DNA of 64,000 nt. It comes from Nonomuraea candida. GTDB lineage: Bacteria; Actinomycetota; Actinomycetes; Streptosporangiales; Streptosporangiaceae. The stretch covers positions 1 to 64,000 of the forward strand of contig NZ_JOAG01000063.1 of NCBI RefSeq assembly GCF_000725485.1, given 5' to 3'. The position numbers and the translations under genes were made by a program. This document shows, one piece after another, positions 26,289 through 34,078 of this stretch (the first letter of the stretch is position 1; every line of letters begins with the position of its first letter). The notes under the pieces were generated by a model. That model ran no database searches. It was not told where the DNA came from and saw nothing but the letters and a program-made list of their open reading frames with translations.

Positions 26289-27749
26289 CTATGCGAACAG
26301 CTCGGTGGAGCGGTAGTAGCCGCCCCAGCCCAGCCGTTCCCACCAGGAGGTGTGGGCGGACACCCGCCGCCGGTAGTCCTCCCACTCCGTCGGCCGCTCC
26401 GTCCATGCCTTCTCGGCGATCCCCGCCAGCCGCGGCAGCAGCAGGAACGCCAGGTCGTCGAAACCGCGCACCGTCTCGCACCACACGGCCGCCTCCACCC
26501 CGGCCAGCCGGGCGCCGCCGGGGATCTCCACCAGCGCGCCCGGCTGCCAGTCGAAGTACTCCCGGCTCGACAACGGCCGGTACGAGGCGAACCCGACCCG
26601 CTCGCGCCGCTCGTTCTGCTCCGGCAGCGTCGACTCCTCCGCGTACCTGCGGTCGAGGTAGAGCACCCGGCTCGGAGAGGCCAGCACGGCCGCCCCCGCC
26701 GCCACGGCGGCCGGCACGTCGTGCGGGGCCTGCTCGAACGAGCGCGCCGCGATGTCGATGAGCGGGTGGTACTCCGGCGGCGCGGTTCTGCGCGCGGCCT
26801 CGGGATCGAAGGCGTCGCCGTCACCGACCCAGCACTGCGCGATGTCGGCGGGCGTGAGCGCCCCCGAGCGGCTCACCTCCTGCCAGCCCACCACCCGCTT
26901 GCCCGTCGCCCTGGCCACGTCGAGCGCCCGGGTGACGAACGCGGCGTACAGCTCGTGCGGCATCCCGAACGCCTCGTCCCCGCCGATGTGCAGGAACGGC
27001 CCCGGCGTGAGCGCCGCGACCTCGCCGAGCACGTCCGCCACGAACGTCCACGTCACCTCGGCGCGCGGGTCGAGGAAGGGGATGAGCGGATGCGCCGGCG
27101 GCTCCTCGCCGCCCAGCTCCGGATAGGCCCGTACGGCGGCCAGCACGTGCCCCGGCAGGTCGATCTCGGGCACGACGGTGACGAACCGGGCGGCGGCGTA
27201 CGCGACGATCTCGCGGTAGTCGTCGTGCGTGTAGTGCTCCCCGTCGGTGAGCCGCGGCCATCCGCTGATCTCCAGCCGCCACGCCTGGCTGTCGGTCAGG
27301 TGCAGGTGCAGGACGTTGAACTTGTACATCGCCAGCAGGTCGATGACCTTCTTGACCTGCTCGACGGTGAAGAAGTGCCGCACCACGTCCAGCGACAGGC
27401 CGCGCCAGGGCAGCGCCGGTCCGTCGGTCACCCGCACGCACGGCACCGTGCGCTCTTCGGTGACGAGCTGCGCCAGCGTCGTCGCTCCCCGGAAGAGCCC
27501 TTGGGCCGACCAGGCGCTGACGGTGGCCCGCTCCTCGGTCACCACCAGCTCGTACTCTTCCTCCGCCCCCGTGCCGCCCTTGAGCTCGAGCACGACCTCC
27601 GCCGCCCCGCCCACCTGCACGGCTCCACCGAGCAGCCCGGCGACGACCTCCCCCAACCCGCCCACCCCCGACACCCGAGGCACCGCCCCCAACCGCAGGA
27701 AACCGGAGCCATCAAGGGACACGTCACGGGGCAGCGGAACAACGTTCAT
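26289..27749 (-). CDS. GH20 beta-N-acetylhexosaminidase
   Basis: 486 residues with no signal peptide. A GH20b N-terminal domain (about 1-110) precedes the catalytic barrel, which starts PALPWRGLSLDVVRHFF. The catalytic Asp258-Glu259 pair is in HIGGDEAFG; LHLHLTDSQAWRLE and VVPEIDLPGH are conserved barrel motifs. It should release terminal N-acetylglucosamine from chitobiose or chito-oligosaccharides in the cytoplasm. The regulon operator lies only 7 bases upstream of the ATG, so binding would overlap the translation start region and probably the promoter. It is the best indication that the imported sugar is chitin-derived. Confidence 0.94.
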   Translation of the reverse strand: MNVVPLPRDVSLDGSGFLRLGAVPRVSGVGGLGEVVAGLLGGAVQVGGAAEVVLELKGGTGAEEEYELVVTEERATVSAWSAQGLFRGATTLAQLVTEERTVPCVRVTDGPALPWRGLSLDVVRHFFTVEQVKKVIDLLAMYKFNVLHLHLTDSQAWRLEISGWPRLTDGEHYTHDDYREIVAYAAARFVTVVPEIDLPGHVLAAVRAYPELGGEEPPAHPLIPFLDPRAEVTWTFVADVLGEVAALTPGPFLHIGGDEAFGMPHELYAAFVTRALDVARATGKRVVGWQEVSRSGALTPADIAQCWVGDGDAFDPEAARRTAPPEYHPLIDIAARSFEQAPHDVPAAVAAGAAVLASPSRVLYLDRRYAEESTLPEQNERRERVGFASYRPLSSREYFDWQPGALVEIPGGARLAGVEAAVWCETVRGFDDLAFLLLPRLAGIAEKAWTERPTEWEDYRRRVSAHTSWWERLGWGGYYRSTELFA

Positions 27750-27755
27750 GCCAGA

Positions 27756-27776
27756 TTTCTACCACGTGGTAAGTAA
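27756..27776. promoter_or_regulatory. Putative TetR operator upstream of GH20
   Basis: TTTCTACCACGTGGTAAGTA contains CTACCACGTGGTAAG, a near-perfect dyad matching the sites at 16542 and 20905 in the core CTACCANGTGGTWAGT. Confidence 0.7.
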
Positions 27777-27911
27777 CGAAGGGCACCCCCCTCTGAACCT
27801 CTCGCGGGCGAGGAGTCCGGCTGCTGGAAACGGACGGGCGGCTCACTGACTGGGGGCTTGACTTTGGGTCTTGTGGGGGTGGGTTCGGGCGTGTCACCAT
27901 CGCCACAACTC

Positions 27912-27936
27912 TTAGGAAACTTTCTTTAGAGAAATT
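27912..27936. promoter_or_regulatory. Candidate control site upstream of chitinase
   Basis: TTAGGAAACTTTCTTTA lies 30-46 bases before the chitinase start in an AT-rich patch. The motif AGGAAACYTTCTT also occurs, inverted, upstream of the LPMO gene, so the two secreted chitin-degrading genes may share a regulator distinct from the TetR. Confidence 0.5.
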
Positions 27937-27957
27937 CCTGGTGAAAGGGAGTGTCGG

Positions 27958-29019
27958 GTGCGACGAAGCCTGACATCGTCGGCCGCCGCGCTGCTCGCCG
28001 CAGGCGCGATCTCAGTCATCCTCCCCACGTCGCCGGCCTCGGCAGCGGACTGCGCGGCGGCCTGGCAGGCCGCCACCGCCTACCAGGGCGGCGCCGTGGT
28101 CTCTTACAACGGGCATAACTGGTCGGCCAAGTGGTGGTCCCAGAACGAGACCCCGGGCACCGCCGGCGTGTGGGCCGACCAGGGGGTCTGCGGAGGCGGG
28201 GGCACGCCCGGCCAGTCCTGTGCCCATCCGAACTGGGTCGCCGGGCAGTGGTACGCCGTGGGCAGCATCGTCCGCTACACCGACGGCAACTACTACATCG
28301 CCGTGCACGAGAACCCCGGCTACGACCCGGTGATCAGCCACTGGTACTGGGACCCGTACACCTGTGGCGGGACCACCCCCACCGATCCGCCCGACCCGGG
28401 TGGGTTCGTGGTGAGCCAGGCCCAGTTCAACCAGATGTTCCCGAGCCGCAACTCGTTCTACAGCTACAGCGGCCTGACCGCCGCCATGTCCGCCTTCCCG
28501 GCGTTCGCCAAGACCGGCAGTGACACGGTCAAGAAGCAGGAGGCCGCCGCCTTCCTGGCCAACGTCAGTCACGAGACGGGCGGCCTGGTCCACATCGTCG
28601 AGCAGAACACCACGAACTACCCCCACTACTGCGACGCCGGTCAGCCCTACGGCTGCCCCGCCGGCCAGGCCGCCTACTACGGCCGCGGGCCGATCCAGCT
28701 GAGCTGGAACTTCAACTACAAGGCGGCGGGCGACGCCCTCGGCGTCAACCTGCTGAACGACCCGTGGAAGGTGGAACGGGACTCGGCGATCGCCTGGAAG
28801 ACCGCGCTGTGGTACTGGATGACGCAGCACGGCCCCGGCACCATGACCCCGCACAACGCCATGGTCAACGGCCGCGGCTTCGGCGAGACGATCCGCAGCA
28901 TCAACGGCGAGAAGGAGTGCGGCGGCGCGAACCCCGGCCAGGTCCAGAGCCGGGTGAACGCCTACCAGCGGTTCACCCAGATCCTCGGCGTGAGCCCCGG
29001 CGGCAACCTCACCTGCTGA
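27958..29019 (+). CDS. Secreted GH19 chitinase with two N-terminal CBM5/12 modules
   Basis: 353 residues from GTG 27958 (AAAGGGAG upstream). A signal peptide ends around PASA-AD (residue 29/30). Two chitin-binding CBM5/12 modules follow: WQAATAYQGGAVVSYNGHNW (36-55) region and WVAGQWYAVGSIVRYTDG (93-110) region. A short Thr/Pro linker leads to the GH19 catalytic domain from about 150, with catalytic Glu206 in SHETGG, second Glu215 in HIVEQN, and YYGRGPIQLSWNFNYK. It cleaves chitin endo-wise outside the cell and would feed the importer. Order of modules resembles Streptomyces ChiC-type enzymes. Confidence 0.96.
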   Translation: MRRSLTSSAAALLAAGAISVILPTSPASAADCAAAWQAATAYQGGAVVSYNGHNWSAKWWSQNETPGTAGVWADQGVCGGGGTPGQSCAHPNWVAGQWYAVGSIVRYTDGNYYIAVHENPGYDPVISHWYWDPYTCGGTTPTDPPDPGGFVVSQAQFNQMFPSRNSFYSYSGLTAAMSAFPAFAKTGSDTVKKQEAAAFLANVSHETGGLVHIVEQNTTNYPHYCDAGQPYGCPAGQAAYYGRGPIQLSWNFNYKAAGDALGVNLLNDPWKVERDSAIAWKTALWYWMTQHGPGTMTPHNAMVNGRGFGETIRSINGEKECGGANPGQVQSRVNAYQRFTQILGVSPGGNLTC

Positions 29020-29050
29020 CGCCGCGACCGCCGCGAGCCGCGGAGACACC

Positions 29051-29089
29051 GAGGACCCGCGCGCCGGGCACCGCCCCGCGCGGGTCCTC
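29051..29089. terminator. Strong hairpin after chitinase
   Basis: GAGGACCCGCGCG (29051-29063) pairs perfectly over 13 bp with CGCGCGGGTCCTC (29077-29089), loop of 13 bases, 32 bases past the stop codon. Confidence 0.8.
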
Positions 29090-29225
29090 GCCCCATGCCC
29101 CGGCGGTACGACCCCGCGCCCCGGAGGCCGGGCGGCGGAACCGCGGAGCGCCCGTCCCTCCATCCCTCGTTCCGGACGACTTTTGGCCCGAACCTGTTGC
29201 GGAACCCGTCCGAAACAGTTAATTA

Positions 29226-29244
29226 TTAAGAAGGTTTCCTTTCT
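29226..29244. promoter_or_regulatory. Candidate control site upstream of LPMO
   Basis: TTAAGAAGGTTTCCTTTCT; the reverse complement AGGAAACCTTCTTAA matches the chitinase-upstream motif at 27914-27928 in 13 of 15 positions. It lies about 40 bases before the LPMO ATG. Confidence 0.45.
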
Positions 29245-29284
29245 ATTTTGCTTCTTCCGGCCTCCCACCCCCCAGGAGTACGAG

Positions 29285-30139
29285 ATGCGCAAGAGCACGA
29301 TCGCCGCCGCGGTGGCCGCCTCCGGAGTGCTGGCCCTGCTGCCGGCGTCCGCGGCCAACGCCCACGGCACCATGTCCAACCCGCCCAGCCGGGTCTACGT
29401 CTGCAAGAACGAGGGCCCTGAGACGCCGAAGTCCGCCGCCTGCAAGGCCGCCGTGGCGGCCGGCGGCACGCAGGCCTACTACGACTGGAACGAGGTCTCC
29501 CTCCTGGAGGCGGGCGGGCGGCACCGCGAGCTCATCCCCGACGGCAAGCTCTGCAGCGCCGGCCGGGAGAAGTACCGCGGCCTGGACCTGCAGCGCGCCG
29601 ACTGGCCCGCGACCTCGGTGCGGCCGGGCAGCTTCACGCTCACCTACCACGCCTCGGCCCCGCACTCCAACAGCAACTTCGAGTTCTACATCACCCGCGA
29701 GGGCTGGAACCCGACCATGCCCCTCAAGTGGTCCGACCTGGTCCACATCAAGACGTTCAACAACCAGAACCCGACGACCTTCACCAACTGGACCATCAAC
29801 CTGCCGCAGCGCACCGGCCGCCACATCCTCTACTCGATCTGGCAGCGCGTGGTCGGCAGCAACGAGGCGTTCTACACCTGCTCGGACGTGGACTTCGGCG
29901 GCGGCGCCAACCCGACGCCTACCCCGACCCCCACACCCACGCCGACTCCCACCCCGACCCCGACCCCGACGCCCACTCCCACCGCCACCCAGCCCGGCGG
30001 CACGTGGAGCGCGGGCACGGCCTACCGCGCGGGCGACAGGGTGACGTACGGCGGCCAGACGTACGAGTGCATCCAGCCGCACACGGCGCTGGCCGGCTGG
30101 GAACCCCCGAACGTGGGCGCCCTGTGGAAGCGCGTCTGA
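29285..30139 (+). CDS. AA10 lytic polysaccharide monooxygenase with C-terminal CBM5/12
   Basis: 284 residues from ATG 29285 (CAGGAG upstream). Signal peptide cleavage after AANA exposes His27 (HGTMSNPPSR), the N-terminal copper ligand of the histidine brace; the second ligand is probably His127 in SAPHSNSN. Four Cys suggest two disulfides. The copper domain ends near residue 210, followed by a Thr-Pro linker of about 30 residues and a CBM5/12 module (WSAGTAYRAGDRVTYGGQTY). It oxidatively cleaves crystalline chitin (or cellulose) outside the cell and would act with the chitinase just upstream. Confidence 0.95.
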   Translation: MRKSTIAAAVAASGVLALLPASAANAHGTMSNPPSRVYVCKNEGPETPKSAACKAAVAAGGTQAYYDWNEVSLLEAGGRHRELIPDGKLCSAGREKYRGLDLQRADWPATSVRPGSFTLTYHASAPHSNSNFEFYITREGWNPTMPLKWSDLVHIKTFNNQNPTTFTNWTINLPQRTGRHILYSIWQRVVGSNEAFYTCSDVDFGGGANPTPTPTPTPTPTPTPTPTPTPTPTATQPGGTWSAGTAYRAGDRVTYGGQTYECIQPHTALAGWEPPNVGALWKRV

Positions 30140-30152
30140 CCCGCTGACCCGC

Positions 30153-30190
30153 GTCGGCGCTCGGCCTCACCTCTTACGCCGAGCGCCGAC
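30153..30190. terminator. Bidirectional terminator between LPMO and prfH-like gene
   Basis: GTCGGCGCTCGGC (30153-30165) pairs perfectly with GCCGAGCGCCGAC (30178-30190). It serves the LPMO transcript, and its right arm lies within the last codons of the opposite gene. Confidence 0.75.
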
Positions 30191-30886
30191 CGCCGGCCGG
30201 GTCGGCGGGGCCGGCGGGGCCGGCGATCGCGGGCGTTCGACGCGGATGGGATCGCCGCGTACCAGCTCGTCGTGGACGCGCCACCGTGCGGCGGTGACGG
30301 CGCGCTCGGCCGCCTCATCGCCGTGCTCGATGCGCTGCCGCAGCAGTCGCAGGGCGATGCGGCGGTTGAGGCTGAACTGCCGCTCGGTGTCGACCACGAC
30401 GACGAGCCCCGTCGGCCGGTGGGTCGCGCGCACGGCGGTGCCGGCCTTGTCGCGATGCCGGCCCCCGGGCCCGCCGGTGCGGCAGGCGACGATGTCCACG
30501 TCCGCCTCGGCGAACGGCGTGCGCGGGGCGTCGACCTGGCACGGCTGCGCGGTGACGTACCAGTTCTTCCTGCCGGGACCGGCCCGGTACGGGCTGGGCG
30601 CCTGCCAGCACAGGGTGCCGGTCCACGAGGCGGCGAACTCCTCCGCGCCCGCGCCGTCGATCCGCACCAGGACCGACCGGTAGGTGCCGGCCCGGTCACC
30701 GGGAACGGCGTGCGCCCGATGAGTCTCCAGCTTCCGCCGGACGGCCTCGGCCTCCAGACGCCGCAGCAGCTCGGCCAGGGCCCAGGCGCACTCCTGCGGC
30801 CCCCGCCCGGCCGACAGGAGCAGGTGAACCCTCACGCCCGCCCCCCTCTGACGCGAACGCTCCCGCTCACGCACCCCTCCGCTCAC
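30167..30886 (-). CDS. prfH: PrfH-type peptide chain release factor homologue with GGR in place of GGQ
   Basis: 239 residues; GTG 30886 overlaps the rtcB stop (GTGA). The domain matches PrfH: VHLLLSAGRGPQECAWAL at the start, then the release-factor catalytic loop TGGPGGRHRDKAGTAVRATH, which in class I factors and PrfH is GGQ. Here codon CGG gives Arg at the Gln position, and the usual VNK is RDK. It is short, as PrfH is. Known PrfH proteins pair with RtcB2 and are thought to act on ribosomes damaged at the decoding centre. The Gln-to-Arg change would be expected to disable peptidyl-tRNA hydrolysis in ordinary factors. Confidence 0.85.
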   Translation of the reverse strand: MSGGVRERERSRQRGAGVRVHLLLSAGRGPQECAWALAELLRRLEAEAVRRKLETHRAHAVPGDRAGTYRSVLVRIDGAGAEEFAASWTGTLCWQAPSPYRAGPGRKNWYVTAQPCQVDAPRTPFAEADVDIVACRTGGPGGRHRDKAGTAVRATHRPTGLVVVVDTERQFSLNRRIALRLLRQRIEHGDEAAERAVTAARWRVHDELVRGDPIRVERPRSPAPPAPPTRPAVGARRKR

Positions 30887-32127
30887 GTACGCCCCCGCTC
30901 ACGCGCGTCCTTTTTGCGCCGGCCGCGCGGCGCCGGCCCGAGCTCGGGCGTCTTGTACGTGACCAGCGGGACCGTGGTGACCACGGGCGTGGCCAGGCCG
31001 TGCCCGACAAGGTCGGAGATCACCTGCTCGATGCGCTTGTACGCCCCCGGCGCCTCCTCGAAGAGCAGCTGCCGGTCGCCGCACACCACCAGCGATCCCA
31101 CCGGCGTACGCCGCAGTTCCTCCACCGTGTGCTTGGCCCGCCCCCGGCGCAGCGCGTCCGCCCGCGACATCTTGCGGCCCGCGCCGTGCGCCACGGAATG
31201 GCCGGCCTCCGGCCCGGCGTGGGCGGCCACGAGGTAGGAGGGGGTGCCCCGGGTGCCGGCGATGAGCACGTCACATCCGTCGCCCGGCGCCGCCCCCTTG
31301 CGGTGCAGGTAGCTCCCGTCGCGGATCTCCACCAGGTTGTGGCACTGGTCGACGATCGGCTCGGCGGGCTCGAACCCCAGCGCGTGCGCGACCCGGGCCG
31401 CCAGCAGCCGCCGGTTGAGCGACCCCCACCGTACGGCGTCGTCGTGCATCGCCAGGTAGGCGCCGGGGTCGGGTGCGGGACCCGCGCCGTGGACCTCGGT
31501 GTGCGCCCGCAGGATCCGCTCGCCCAGCCCCCGCGAACCGCTGTGGACGATGAGCACCAGGTCGCCGGCGTCGAGCCCGAGCCGGGCGGCGTGGCCCGGC
31601 TCGAAGACGGTCCCGACCCGCGCCAGCTCCACGAAGTGGTTGCCGCGGCCGACCGTCCCGAGCCCTTCGACGTGCCCGCCGGGAATGTCCTCCTGCACCG
31701 CGTCCCAGGCGGGATCGTCCGCGTCCTGCTCGGGGTGCAGCGGGCGGTCGAGATCGGGGAACCGGGCGGCGAGCTTCTCCGGCACGGCCCGCTTGAGCCG
31801 GACGGGGAACACGGCGATGCCGCACCCGATGTCGGAGCCCACCAGGAACGGGTACAGCACGGACGACACCATGGCCGCGCCGATGGGGGCGCCCTTGCCG
31901 GGATGCAGATCCGGCATGCCGGCGACGTGCCGCATGCCGTCGAGCGCGGCCACCTGGTGGCACTGCGCGACGGCGTCGGACTCGATCCAGCTCGCGGCCG
32001 AGGCGAACACGGTCACCGTGGCAGGCGTGGCAGGCGTGGCAGGCGTGGCGGGCGTGGCAGGCGTGGCGGGCGCGGCGGGCGTGGCAGGCGGCGGAGAGTG
32101 ATGACGGGACAAGGACGCTCTCTTCAC
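30883..32127 (-). CDS. rtcB: RtcB-family RNA ligase (RtcB2 type)
   Basis: 414 residues. Family motifs: DLHPGKGAPIGAAM, the metal-binding Cys in GSDIGCG, GTVGRGNHFVEL, HSGSRGLGE and the guanylylated-His motif AHGAGRKMSR. RtcB joins 2',3'-cyclic phosphate or 3'-phosphate ends to 5'-OH ends with GTP and Mn2+. Coupling to the prfH-like gene marks it as the RtcB2 member of the RtcB2-PrfH ribosome-repair pair. The N terminus carries an odd Ala-Thr-Pro repeat from a DNA minisatellite. GTG 32127 lacks a clear Shine-Dalgarno; a GTG at VTVFASA (just after the repeat) is an alternative start and would fit the family's usual length. Confidence 0.93.
   Translation of the reverse strand: MKRASLSRHHSPPPATPAAPATPATPATPATPATPATVTVFASAASWIESDAVAQCHQVAALDGMRHVAGMPDLHPGKGAPIGAAMVSSVLYPFLVGSDIGCGIAVFPVRLKRAVPEKLAARFPDLDRPLHPEQDADDPAWDAVQEDIPGGHVEGLGTVGRGNHFVELARVGTVFEPGHAARLGLDAGDLVLIVHSGSRGLGERILRAHTEVHGAGPAPDPGAYLAMHDDAVRWGSLNRRLLAARVAHALGFEPAEPIVDQCHNLVEIRDGSYLHRKGAAPGDGCDVLIAGTRGTPSYLVAAHAGPEAGHSVAHGAGRKMSRADALRRGRAKHTVEELRRTPVGSLVVCGDRQLLFEEAPGAYKRIEQVISDLVGHGLATPVVTTVPLVTYKTPELGPAPRGRRKKDARERGRT
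32018..32090. repeat. 9-bp minisatellite in the rtcB 5' end
   Basis: About eight copies of GTGGCAGGC (with GCGGGC variants), encoding Pro-Ala-Thr repeats on the minus strand if the upstream start is used. Confidence 0.85.
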
Positions 32128-32395
32128 TGAAAAGCTGAACGCTGCACGCCGGGCCCTGGACAGGGCACGAGCAGCACATGGGCAGGCGGCATCACGGCGC
32201 GAGCGGGCGCCGTGGCATCACGGAATGGCGGGTGCGGTCCCTCAGAGCCTCATGGCCACCACGTTCCCCGAGCCCCACCGCCCGGGGCAACCGATTTTCC
32301 CGGCGGTCACCCCCCGTCCGAGGGCCCGGCCGCCTTCCCTGCCGGCACGAGCGGGCCCCGGAGCGCCGCCACCTGGCATGTCCGGCGCCGGCGGG

Positions 32396-33283
32396 TCACA
32401 CCGTCGCGGCCGCCCGGCGGAAGAAGCCGATCTGGTCGGCGACCACGCGGTCCCGGAGCGCGGGGTCGGTGTAGAAGGTGAAGTGGTTCCCGGGGTACGC
32501 GCGCAGCTCCCCGCGCGGCGCCCGGTCGGCCAGCTCCCGGGTGGTCTCCAGCGGCGTCTCCCGGTCCTCGGCCGCGACGCAGACCAGCAGCGGGCAGGCC
32601 AGGCGCGCCGCGGCCGCCGCGGGCCGGTAGCGCATCATCTGCAGCAGCCCCCTGGGTGCGACGCTGTTGCGCCACGACGTCGTCTGCCCGCCCGTCAGCG
32701 TCTGGATGTGCCGGTCGGCCTCGGGGGTCGCGGTCACGGCCAGCTCTCCCGGCCGTCCCACCATGGGGATGTAGTACGGGCTCATGCCCAGCCCGCCCCG
32801 CAACGCGTCCCGGACGATCGCCCCCAGCAGCCGCAGCGTCTCGCCGGTCGAGCGGCCCTCGACCTTCTTCGGGAACCCGTTGAACGGGATCTGCGCCACC
32901 ACGGCGGCGATCCGGGGGTCGTCCGCGGCCACGGTGATGGCGTGCGCCCCGCCCAGCGAGTTGCCCCACAGCAGCACCCTGCCGGGATCGACCCGCTCGT
33001 GCCCCCGTACGTACGCCACGGCGGCCCGCACGTCGGCGAGCTGGCCGCCCATGTCGGGCAGCTGGCGCGGCTCGCCGTCGCTCTCGCCGAAGCTCCGGTA
33101 GTCGAAGACCAGCGCCGCGAAGCCCTCGGCGGCGAAGCGCTCGGCGTAGTCGAAGAGCCGGTCCATCGTCCCGCTGAAACCGTGGCAGAGCACCACGCAC
33201 GGGGCCGGCCCGGAACCGGCGGGCAGGTAGAGGTAGCCGGCGCACCGGACACCGTCCGAGGTGAAGGACACCTTGGTCCGCAT
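32396..33283 (-). CDS. Alpha/beta hydrolase (dienelactone hydrolase-like)
   Basis: 295 residues from ATG 33283, with GGGG upstream; ATGs at 33292 and 33304 are alternatives. Oxyanion region LCHGFSGTMD, nucleophile Ser in WGNSLGGAH, acid Asp in AAEDRETP and catalytic His in GNHFTFY. Resembles the BAAT/DLH-like hydrolases of actinobacteria; the substrate (ester, lactone or peptide) is unknown. Divergent from a TetR regulator; two similar operators lie between them, one at 25 bases from this start, so the regulator almost certainly controls it. Confidence 0.88.
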   Translation of the reverse strand: MRTKVSFTSDGVRCAGYLYLPAGSGPAPCVVLCHGFSGTMDRLFDYAERFAAEGFAALVFDYRSFGESDGEPRQLPDMGGQLADVRAAVAYVRGHERVDPGRVLLWGNSLGGAHAITVAADDPRIAAVVAQIPFNGFPKKVEGRSTGETLRLLGAIVRDALRGGLGMSPYYIPMVGRPGELAVTATPEADRHIQTLTGGQTTSWRNSVAPRGLLQMMRYRPAAAAARLACPLLVCVAAEDRETPLETTRELADRAPRGELRAYPGNHFTFYTDPALRDRVVADQIGFFRRAAATV

Positions 33284-33307
33284 ACAGATCATCCCCACGG
33301 CCATAGA

Positions 33308-33353
33308 CTTACCGACGGTAAGCACTGTAGCGAAGAAACTGACCGCAGGTAAG
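33308..33353. promoter_or_regulatory. Twin operator for the divergent hydrolase/tetR pair
   Basis: CTTACCGACGGTAAG (33308-33322) is a perfect 7-1-7 dyad. CTGACCGCAGGTAAG (33339-33353) repeats it imperfectly 31 bases away, i.e. about three helical turns, on the same DNA face. Confidence 0.75.
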
Positions 33354-33361
33354 TGAGGCCC

Positions 33362-34078
33362 ATGACATCCGAGCGGATTCTGGAGGCGGCGCGCGCCCTG
33401 TTCGCCGCCCGCGGCTATCGCGCCACCTCCATGCGGGCCATCGCCGACGACGTCGGCATCACCAAGGCCGCCCTCTACTACCACTTCGACTCCAAGGAGG
33501 AGATCCTCCACCGGCTCACGCTGCCGCTCCTGGACGAGCTGGAGTCGGTGCTGGCCCGGGCCGAGTCCTGCGAGAGTGCCGAGGAGGTCCGGTGGCGCGC
33601 GATCGAGGGCTACGTGGACGTGCACCTGCGCCACCGGCACACCCTCACCATGCTGGTCAAGGACATGACGCTGCTGGTGCAGGCCCCGGTCGCCGACCGC
33701 TTCCGCGCCGCGATCGCGCTGGCCAACGACCTGGTGGCCGGCCCGGGCGGCGGGCTCGCGCAGCGGGTGCGGGCCTCGCAGGTGGTCGCCGGGCTGGCCG
33801 ACCCGGTGGTGCTGTTCCGCGACGAGCCGGCCGAACGGCTGCGCGACCTGATCCTCGACGGCGCCAGGGCGCTGCTGGGCGAACCGCCGGCCCCCCGGGC
33901 CCGCGGCCGGGCCAGGGGCCGGAACGGCGGCCGCCGCGCCATCCTCACCGACGAGCAGGCCGCACAGGCCCGCACCCTGCATGCCGAGGGCCACGGCGCC
34001 GAGGACCTGGCCACCCGCTTCAACGTCTCCAGAGCCACCATCTACCGCTATCTCAAAACCAAAGATTCTGAGACTTGA
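33362..34078 (+). CDS. TetR regulator with an extra C-terminal Hin-like HTH
   Basis: 238 residues from ATG 33362 (GTG 33353 possible). Standard TetR HTH at the N terminus: SERILEAARALFAARGYRAT then SMRAIADDVGITKAALYYHF. The ligand domain spans about 60-180. After an Arg/Gly-rich linker (RARGRARGRNGGRR) the last 45 residues read ILTDEQAAQARTLHAEGHGA then EDLATRFNVSRATIYRYLK, which is the DNA-binding HTH of resolvase/Hin recombinases. TetR proteins normally have only the N-terminal HTH. Probably represses itself and the divergent hydrolase through the twin operator. Confidence 0.88.
   Translation: MTSERILEAARALFAARGYRATSMRAIADDVGITKAALYYHFDSKEEILHRLTLPLLDELESVLARAESCESAEEVRWRAIEGYVDVHLRHRHTLTMLVKDMTLLVQAPVADRFRAAIALANDLVAGPGGGLAQRVRASQVVAGLADPVVLFRDEPAERLRDLILDGARALLGEPPAPRARGRARGRNGGRRAILTDEQAAQARTLHAEGHGAEDLATRFNVSRATIYRYLKTKDSET

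Noticed and set aside
32018..32090. CRISPR-like array
   Set aside because: Units are 9 bp with no spacers; it is a minisatellite within rtcB.
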